Source: Colwellia sp. 20A7
GTDB taxonomy: Bacteria > Pseudomonadota > Gammaproteobacteria > Enterobacterales > Alteromonadaceae
DNA length: 64,000 nt
Reading direction: 5' to 3'
Assembly (NCBI RefSeq): GCF_009832865.1
Contig: NZ_CP047130.1
Span: 1,984,001 to 2,048,000 of the forward strand
Shown here: piece after piece, positions 58,366 through 64,000 of the stretch
Layout: the number at the start of each line of letters is the position of its first letter
Numbering within the stretch: the stretch's first letter is position 1
Made by a program: the position numbers and the translations under genes
Notes under the pieces: model-generated
Database searches by the model: none
What the model saw: only the letters and a program-made list of their open reading frames with translations
Told to the model about the DNA's origin: nothing

Positions 58366-60165
58366 CTACCCTTCATTATTCAGTGGCAATATTAATGAAA
58401 AAACACTGCCTTTATTTAGTTCGCTAGTGACACTAACAGTACCTTTATGTGCTAAAGCAATATGTTTTACAATAGACAAACCTAAGCCTGTCCCACCTAA
58501 TTGTCGACTACGTGCTTTATCCACACGATAGAATCGTTCAAAGAGTCTTGATAAATGCTCTTCAGGAATCCCACTGCCTTGGTCAGCAATGTTTATTTTA
58601 ATATCACTCTTTTCTTTAATAACCGTAATGTTTATTTCACTATTGCCATTACTGTATTTAATGGCGTTGTTTAACAGGTTAATAATCGCTTGTTCTATTA
58701 ATGACGAATTATGGTTAAAGGTTATATCCTCTGCGTTATGCAATATGATTTTTATATTTCTTTTCAGAGCTTTGTCTTTACAAAGGAAAATAGCATTGCT
58801 TATCGCTAAGGTTACCGATTCATCAACAAAGTCTATTTCATCAACCTCTGTTTCTTTTTCTATTTTAGATAACGTAAGCAAATTTTCTATAATCCCTTCT
58901 AAACGAATAGAGTGGGTATGTATAACACCAATGAAATAACAGCGTTTTTCTTGATCTAATTCTGGAAATTCTATTAAGGTTTCAGAAAGACCTTGAATAG
59001 CCGTAAGTGGTGTTCTAAGTTCGTGCGATACATTAGCTACAAATTCTTTTCTTTGTAATTCAAATTCTTTTAATTTTGTTATGTCGTTAAATACAACAAG
59101 AGTGCCGCACTTGTTTTTGTGTATATCAAGTAGCGGGGCTGATTGAGCAAAAAGTACTTGCTCATGTGCATTTTCATTATGAATTATAATTTCTTGGCCA
59201 ACTGGAGAGCTCTGTTGTAGCGAAAAGACAATAAGATTATATAATTCACTGTTGTCTATTGTGCTTTTTAACTTACTCCCTTCTATATTTTTTTCTCTTA
59301 TTTTTAAAATATTATAGGCAGCCTGGTTAATACTGATGATTTTTTCATTACTATCAACAGCAAGAACGCCTTCTACCATACTAGAAAATACCGCCTCTTG
59401 TTCGTTCCTTTGGTTCAATATCGTTTCAATACGCTGATTTAACTCAATAGCAATTTCATTAAATGCTTGGCCTAATTGTTCAGATTCAAGAGAGTCATTT
59501 GAGCCTAATTGTACGCGGCTAGAAAAATCACCTTTAGCTAACCGTTGTGCTTGAATTTTTATCATTTCAAGCGGTCTTACTAAAGATTTTGACATCCACC
59601 AACTAGCAAAAACAGTAATTACTGTGAGAATAATAAACCCAATAGATATTTTATAATAAATTATCCATAGGGCATTTTGTAATGTATCTAAAGGTGTTGA
59701 GGTTCTGATAAAGCCAATAAGATTGCCTTGCTCAATAATTGGCATGGCAAAATTCATGGCATCTGTAGATATCGTATCACTGTACCTTATCGCCAGTCCT
59801 TTACCGCTTATAAGCGCTTGTTCTATTTCTGGACGGTCTATGTGGTTGTCCATTATTTTCGGTGATTTTTTGTTATCACCAAGTACTAATCCAGAAGGCA
59901 AAACAATCGTTATTCTGGTGAATGAATCGTCACCTAATTGTTGGGCTTTATTTTGAATCTCTTGGTAGCGTTTAGATTGAATAAGTCGAGAGAATTCAGG
60001 TGCTAATATTTTTGCTCTAATTTCTAAATCTAAGGCTCGCTCTTGATAATAAAACGATTTAAATGACCAAAGCGCAATCATTACAATAGCGAGTAATGAG
60101 ATAAATGAGATGCTTAAAAAAGAGGGATATAATTTCCAAAAAAGAGTTTTGCGTTTTATTGTCAT
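58366..60165 (-). CDS. PhoR-like sensor histidine kinase, orphan
   Basis: 599 residues. TM1 (about 12-32), a periplasmic sensor domain (about 33-168), TM2 (about 172-193), HAMP (about 195-250), PAS (about 255-360), HisKA with phospho-acceptor H381 in NVSHELRTPL, then HATPase (NLLNNAIKYS, DQGSGIPEEHL, GGTGLGLSIVKHIA). The layout resembles the extracytoplasmic-sensor PhoR/WalK type rather than E. coli PhoR. No response regulator is next to it on either side. The signal is unknown. Confidence 0.85.
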   Translation of the reverse strand: MTIKRKTLFWKLYPSFLSISFISLLAIVMIALWSFKSFYYQERALDLEIRAKILAPEFSRLIQSKRYQEIQNKAQQLGDDSFTRITIVLPSGLVLGDNKKSPKIMDNHIDRPEIEQALISGKGLAIRYSDTISTDAMNFAMPIIEQGNLIGFIRTSTPLDTLQNALWIIYYKISIGFIILTVITVFASWWMSKSLVRPLEMIKIQAQRLAKGDFSSRVQLGSNDSLESEQLGQAFNEIAIELNQRIETILNQRNEQEAVFSSMVEGVLAVDSNEKIISINQAAYNILKIREKNIEGSKLKSTIDNSELYNLIVFSLQQSSPVGQEIIIHNENAHEQVLFAQSAPLLDIHKNKCGTLVVFNDITKLKEFELQRKEFVANVSHELRTPLTAIQGLSETLIEFPELDQEKRCYFIGVIHTHSIRLEGIIENLLTLSKIEKETEVDEIDFVDESVTLAISNAIFLCKDKALKRNIKIILHNAEDITFNHNSSLIEQAIINLLNNAIKYSNGNSEINITVIKEKSDIKINIADQGSGIPEEHLSRLFERFYRVDKARSRQLGGTGLGLSIVKHIALAHKGTVSVTSELNKGSVFSLILPLNNEG

Positions 60166-60776
60166 TGTATATTCGTTAGTGGTTATTTGTTGTGATTACT
60201 ATTAATGTCTAAAAAATGAAATATTACATTCATTAGTAGCGTTGGCGTGTATGAACATTATCAATAAAAGAAAACTAAAGAAAGAGCGTTTAGTTTACTG
60301 TTCAAGTTGTAAAGTGACTAGCGTGACAGATGCTAAATTTCAACAATGTGTTATTTTTAGCTTTTTCATGAACAATGTTTTTTCAATATAAACCAAGATG
60401 TTAACTATTATACTCATTATGTCGCTAAATATAGAACTATTTAAAATATTTGAAGCAACTATAGTTGTTAATATTAATTAACTAGAAATAGGCTGTTTCT
60501 ACATTAAGCGCAAAATTAAATTAAAATATCAAGCGATAGCGGTAAAGGGCTAAATAAAATTTATTAATAATGAATACATTAGTGGTGTTATATTGCGTAA
60601 AACACAGTCTATACTTAGACTAAATAATTAATAAACCGAAGTATATACTTGATCCAGAAGGCATTATAAAGTATTTATAATGAATAAAATTAATATTAGA
60701 TGTATAACTTGTAGAGTCTTTAACGTAGACGCTGTCTAATTTAATCAACTTAACTTAATCAACTTGGTATTGCCCA
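60166..60776. other. Non-coding gap between kinase and SLC13 permease
   Basis: 611 bp of AT-rich DNA separating divergent genes. One 46-codon frame (60251-60391, with CSSC) lacks a ribosome-binding site and is not accepted. No response-regulator remnant, hairpin terminator or recognisable operator was found. Confidence 0.35.
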
Positions 60777-62606
60777 TTGAATATTCCTGACCTACCTAAT
60801 TACCATGCATTAGCTATCTTATTGATTACAGTACTTGCGTTATATCTATTTCGTCGAGACAGTATTCCTCTAGAAACATCATCATTAGCTGTTATTGCCA
60901 TTTTATGTGTGATGTTCTCAGTGTTTCCTTTTTATATTGATGGTGAGCATTTTGAACCAAGCACTTTGTTTTTTGGCTTTGGTCATGAAGCGTTGGTGAC
61001 TGTTTGTGCATTGATGATTATTGGGCATGGTATTGTGCGAACAGGGGCCTTAGAGCCCATTGGTCGGCACTTAGCTAAACTGTGGAAGATTAGCCCGGCA
61101 CTGTCCTTATTATTGACACTTGTTCTTGCTGGAGTGTTAAGTGCATTTATCAATAACACACCCGTTGTTGTTTTATTATTACCTATTTTGATCAGTGTTT
61201 CATTGCGTAACAAAACGGATGCTTCCCCAATGTTACTACCTATGGGCTTAGCAACATTGGTGGGAGGCATGGCTACTACTATAGGCACGTCAACAAACTT
61301 GTTGGTGGTTAGTATTGCTAAAAATATGGGGTCAGTTGAATTCGGATTGTTTGATTTTGTTCAACCAGCACTTATTGCGTCTTTAGTAGCTGTTATATAT
61401 TTGTGGTTAATTGCACCTAAATTACTCCCAAGTCGCACACCGTTAATGCCCGACACGTCGCCACGATTATTTAGCGCATACCTTAATATTAATGAAGAAA
61501 GTAATGTGAACGAGAAAACCATTGCTGAAATAATTGCGATAACTGATGGGCAACTTAAAATAGAAAGTATTCAACGAGGGAAGGATAATCGTAATATTAT
61601 TCCTTTACCAGACACTATACTTAAGGTTGGCGATAGGTTAAAAGTTCATGATTACCCCGATCGTTTAAAGGAGTTTGAGACGGTATTAGGTGCAACTTTA
61701 TTCTCTGGATTGCATAAAGTTTCTGACGAACACCCATTAAAAGCCGATGAACAAACCTTAGCCGAAATTGTGATCATTGCTGGCTCAGGTATTGAAGGGA
61801 AAACATTACAACAAGCGCACTTTATTCAAAAGTATGCTATTTCAGTGGTTGCTTTACATCGTGCTGGTAAAGCCATGGAAATAGGGCGCAGTAGTATTGG
61901 TGATACCAAACTTAAAATTGGTGATGTATTACTAGTACAAGGTAAAACAGAACAAATACATTTGTTAAAATCTAAAAAAGGCTTTTTAACTATTGATGGC
62001 GCAGAAGCATTACCTCAAACCAGTAAAGCGCCAATTGCGTTAGGGACATTACTAGCGGTTGTTGCATCTTCAGCGCTTGGCCTGTTACCGATTGAAATTA
62101 GTTCGATCGTCGGTGTGTTAATACTGTTAATTACTAAATGTTTAAATTGGGAGGAAGCTGCATCAGCTTTGAGCACTCAGGTTATTTTAATTGTTGCCGC
62201 TTCACTCGCTTTAGGCTCAGCAATGATGATAACGGGAGGCGCTGAATACATCGCACAGGTTTTTGTTGCTTTATCATTTGGACTACCGCCGGGTGGTGTT
62301 ATTGCGGCATTGATGTTGCTATTAGCCATTTTAACAAATATTGTATCAAACAATGCTGCGGCAGTTATTGGTACCCCCATTGCTATCTCAGTTGCTAGCC
62401 AACTTAGCCTGCCGGCAGAGCCTTTTATATTAGCCGTTTTATTTGGTGCTAATTTAAGTTATGCAACTCCGATGGCGTATAAAACTAATTTATTGGTGAT
62501 GAATGCCGGCGGTTATCAGTTCTCTGACTTTATGCGTGTTGGTATTCCGTTGATTTTACTTATGTGGGTAACGCTTTCGTTCTTATTAAGCTTTCTTTAT
62601 TTGTAA
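60777..62606 (+). CDS. SLC13-family permease with two RCK_C domains
   Basis: 609 residues from TTG 60777; no better in-frame start was seen and the ribosome-binding site is weak. Membrane segments flank two central TrkA_C/RCK_C-like domains (about 235-300 and 320-395). Transport signatures are FINNTPVVVLLLPILISV, TTIGTSTNLLVV in the first half and NIVSNNAAAVIGTPIAIS in the second. Members carry divalent anions or dicarboxylates with Na+, and some are sulfate transporters. The substrate is open. An arsenic operon follows after a terminator. Confidence 0.85.
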   Translation: MNIPDLPNYHALAILLITVLALYLFRRDSIPLETSSLAVIAILCVMFSVFPFYIDGEHFEPSTLFFGFGHEALVTVCALMIIGHGIVRTGALEPIGRHLAKLWKISPALSLLLTLVLAGVLSAFINNTPVVVLLLPILISVSLRNKTDASPMLLPMGLATLVGGMATTIGTSTNLLVVSIAKNMGSVEFGLFDFVQPALIASLVAVIYLWLIAPKLLPSRTPLMPDTSPRLFSAYLNINEESNVNEKTIAEIIAITDGQLKIESIQRGKDNRNIIPLPDTILKVGDRLKVHDYPDRLKEFETVLGATLFSGLHKVSDEHPLKADEQTLAEIVIIAGSGIEGKTLQQAHFIQKYAISVVALHRAGKAMEIGRSSIGDTKLKIGDVLLVQGKTEQIHLLKSKKGFLTIDGAEALPQTSKAPIALGTLLAVVASSALGLLPIEISSIVGVLILLITKCLNWEEAASALSTQVILIVAASLALGSAMMITGGAEYIAQVFVALSFGLPPGGVIAALMLLLAILTNIVSNNAAAVIGTPIAISVASQLSLPAEPFILAVLFGANLSYATPMAYKTNLLVMNAGGYQFSDFMRVGIPLILLMWVTLSFLLSFLYL

Positions 62607-62684
62607 TTAATATCTAATAAGAGGAATAGGTTAGTAGGAAGATAGTTTAATAGCTTACTAGAGCAATCGCTTTTTGAAATCAGA

Positions 62685-62718
62685 AAACGTAGATATTTAC
62701 TCTAATATCTACGTTTTT
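62685..62718 (+). terminator. Terminator of SLC13 permease gene
   Basis: AAACGTAGATATT (62685-62697) pairs perfectly with AATATCTACGTTT (62704-62716), followed by a T run. Confidence 0.92.
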
Positions 62719-62732
62719 TTATGCATCATAAT

Positions 62733-62761
62733 TTGCATATGCGAAAAATCATATATATAAT
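62733..62761 (+). promoter_or_regulatory. Promoter of the arsenic operon
   Basis: TTGCAT (62733-62738), a 17-bp spacer and perfect TATAAT (62756-62761). The spacer and -10 are in an AT-rich, dyad-like stretch (ATATGCGAAAAATCATATAT) suited to ArsR binding. The promoter overlaps a possible TTG start at 62764, which is why the later ATG 62794 is preferred. Confidence 0.65.
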
Positions 62762-62793
62762 TATTGTTATGTATTCTGAGTGTAAGATTTAAT

Positions 62794-63615
62794 ATGAACA
62801 AAAGTAAACGCAGCGTACTTTTTCTGTGTACAGGTAATTCAGCGAGATCACAAATGGCAGAAGTATTGCTTAAGCATAAAGCAGCTGATCAATTTGATGT
62901 GTTCAGTGCCGGTACACAGCCTGAAAAAGTCGATTTACGCGCAATAGCAGCATTAAAAAAATTTGGTCTTGATGCACCGCAATTAATGTCTAAAGAAATT
63001 GAGACGTTTACAGGCCAAGCGTTTGATTTTGTTATTACCCTTTGTGATAAAGCCAGCAGTGAATGTCGGGATTTTCCTGATGCTAAACAGCAATATGCTT
63101 GGGATTTTCCTGATCCTAAAAACCGTTTAGGCAACGCACCATTTACAGCGACTTTAAATGAGTTAAATAGTCGTTTGTCTATGTTTCTTGCAATGGAAGG
63201 GGGAAATGCTCAAGCAAAGATGAGTAACAGCAATGAATCTAGTGTAATACAAGAAAAAACGCTGTTGTTAACACCAATTGATTTTTATAAAAATATGACA
63301 GATGAGATCAGAATGAAGGTCTTAATGTTATCCCATTATCATGGCGAATTGTGTGTCTGTGAAATAATGGAAGCTTTAGCGGAAGACAGTCAACCTAAGG
63401 TTTCCCGTAATTTAGCCGTATTAAGAAAATCTAATATTCTTAGCGCGCGAAAGCATGGCCAGTGGGTGTTTTATCGTATTAACCCGCAACTTCCGCAATG
63501 GGCAAAAGCGGTTATAGCAGAGACAACAGAAAATAATACCCCCCTTTTTAGTGATGCTAACCTGCGTTTAACTAAAATGAAAAGTCGACCTAATAAAGCT
63601 ACTTTTTGTAAATAA
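62794..63615 (+). CDS. Arsenate reductase (LMWP type) fused to ArsR regulator
   Basis: 273 residues from ATG 62794. Residues about 7-135 are a low-molecular-weight phosphatase/ArsC domain with the P-loop C12-TGNSA-R18 and the general-acid region AWDFPDP. Residues about 165-250 are an ArsR winged HTH (ELCVCEIMEALAEDSQPKVSRNLAVLRKSNIL), whose CVC resembles the metalloid-sensing site of ArsR. One protein could therefore both reduce arsenate and sense arsenite. It is followed by an ACR3 gene 40 bp downstream. Confidence 0.88.
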   Translation: MNKSKRSVLFLCTGNSARSQMAEVLLKHKAADQFDVFSAGTQPEKVDLRAIAALKKFGLDAPQLMSKEIETFTGQAFDFVITLCDKASSECRDFPDAKQQYAWDFPDPKNRLGNAPFTATLNELNSRLSMFLAMEGGNAQAKMSNSNESSVIQEKTLLLTPIDFYKNMTDEIRMKVLMLSHYHGELCVCEIMEALAEDSQPKVSRNLAVLRKSNILSARKHGQWVFYRINPQLPQWAKAVIAETTENNTPLFSDANLRLTKMKSRPNKATFCK

Positions 63616-63655
63616 AACTGTTTGAAGTAAAAATTAAATTTAAGGATATATTTTA

Positions 63656-64000
63656 ATGGGTATTTTTGAGCGTTATTTATCACTTTGGGTAGGTATCAGC
63701 ATGGCTTTAGGTGTGCTGTTAGGTTTATGGCAACCTGATATTTTTCAAGTTATTGCTAACGCTGAAATAGCACATGTTAATATTGTGGTCGCTGTATTTA
63801 TTTGGGTGATGATTTATCCAATGATGGTACAAATTGATTTTTCAGCAATAAAAGATGTAGGTAAAAATCCGAAAGGTTTAGTGTTAACCGTAGTCATTAA
63901 TTGGTTGATTAAACCCTTTACTATGGCAGGTTTAGGTTGGCTGTTTTTTAATGGTTTATTTGTTGATCTAGTCGATCCTGAATCAGCACAAGAATATATT
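63656..64000 (+). CDS. acr3: ACR3-family arsenite efflux permease, 3'-truncated by window edge
   Basis: The first 115 codons, open to the last base. AAGGA lies 9 bp before the ATG. The N-terminus ([20 protein letters not shown]) and the segment [18 protein letters not shown] match ACR3/bile-acid:Na+ symporter-type arsenite pumps. It exports the arsenite made by the upstream reductase. Confidence 0.88.
   Translation, partial: MGIFERYLSLWVGISMALGVLLGLWQPDIFQVIANAEIAHVNIVVAVFIWVMIYPMMVQIDFSAIKDVGKNPKGLVLTVVINWLIKPFTMAGLGWLFFNGLFVDLVDPESAQEYI

Noticed and set aside
60251..60391. 46-codon frame with a CSSC motif upstream of the SLC13 permease
   Set aside because: No ribosome-binding site, and the C-terminal half looks like translated AT-rich DNA. 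It could be revisited if conserved in relatives.

Overview
The window is about 64 kb of low-GC, gene-dense chromosome from a marine gammaproteobacterium. The best fit is Alteromonadales, Colwelliaceae (Colwellia or Thalassotalea-like). This rests on the 16S sequence, the AT-rich codon use, and a gene set that includes a TtpC-type TonB system, NhaD, a PL7 alginate lyase, an OsmC-YcaO fusion and a PsrA-like regulator. The genus is an inference.

Layout. 1-1.6 kb: end of a valine-catabolism-type operon (3-hydroxyisobutyrate dehydrogenase, SDR). 1.7-7.7 kb: a complete rRNA operon with two promoters, leader antitermination signals, 16S, a single tRNA-Ala(TGC), 23S, 5S and a terminator. 7.8-9.4 kb: an IS630-family element flanked by pieces of two other copies, one inverted and one direct. 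9.4-31.5 kb: housekeeping and accessory genes. These include LysR/HPP, an HDAC-like deacetylase beside an acetyl-CoA hydrolase-GNAT fusion, MiaE, a LiaF-like protein, YajD, RNase HI, an IS982 element, YlqF, YgjV, an M2 peptidase, a PsrA-like regulator, DsbB and NhaD. 32.4-34.4 kb: acetyl-CoA synthetase, followed by the decayed C-terminus of a Ppx/GppA gene.

35-47.6 kb is the most interesting part. A surface lipoprotein made of two tandem beta-helix-like units precedes a TonB-dependent receptor. Further on lies a six-gene energising operon (DUF3450, TtpC-like ExbB, ExbB2, ExbD2, TonB2, TPR). Each of the two transcription units is preceded by an array of 11-bp PHO-box-like repeats ending exactly 10 bp before a -10-like hexamer, which is PhoB-activated promoter architecture. 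I read this as a phosphate-starvation-induced TonB-dependent uptake system with its own energiser and an unknown substrate. A PL7 alginate lyase on the opposite strand, with its own GntR-type operator candidate, sits between the two halves.

48-64 kb: DUF6172, methylglyoxal synthase, the OsmC-YcaO fusion, a DUF4442 protein, a CPA2 antiporter, a frameshifted IS256 element, a second modular lipoprotein, an orphan PhoR-like kinase, an SLC13/RCK permease, and the start of an arsenic operon (ArsC-ArsR fusion, then ACR3, which runs off the end).

Short inverted-repeat elements near 17.8, 25.4 and 37.9 kb have TACCA termini resembling the IS630 ends. No CRISPR array, prophage or restriction/defence locus was seen.
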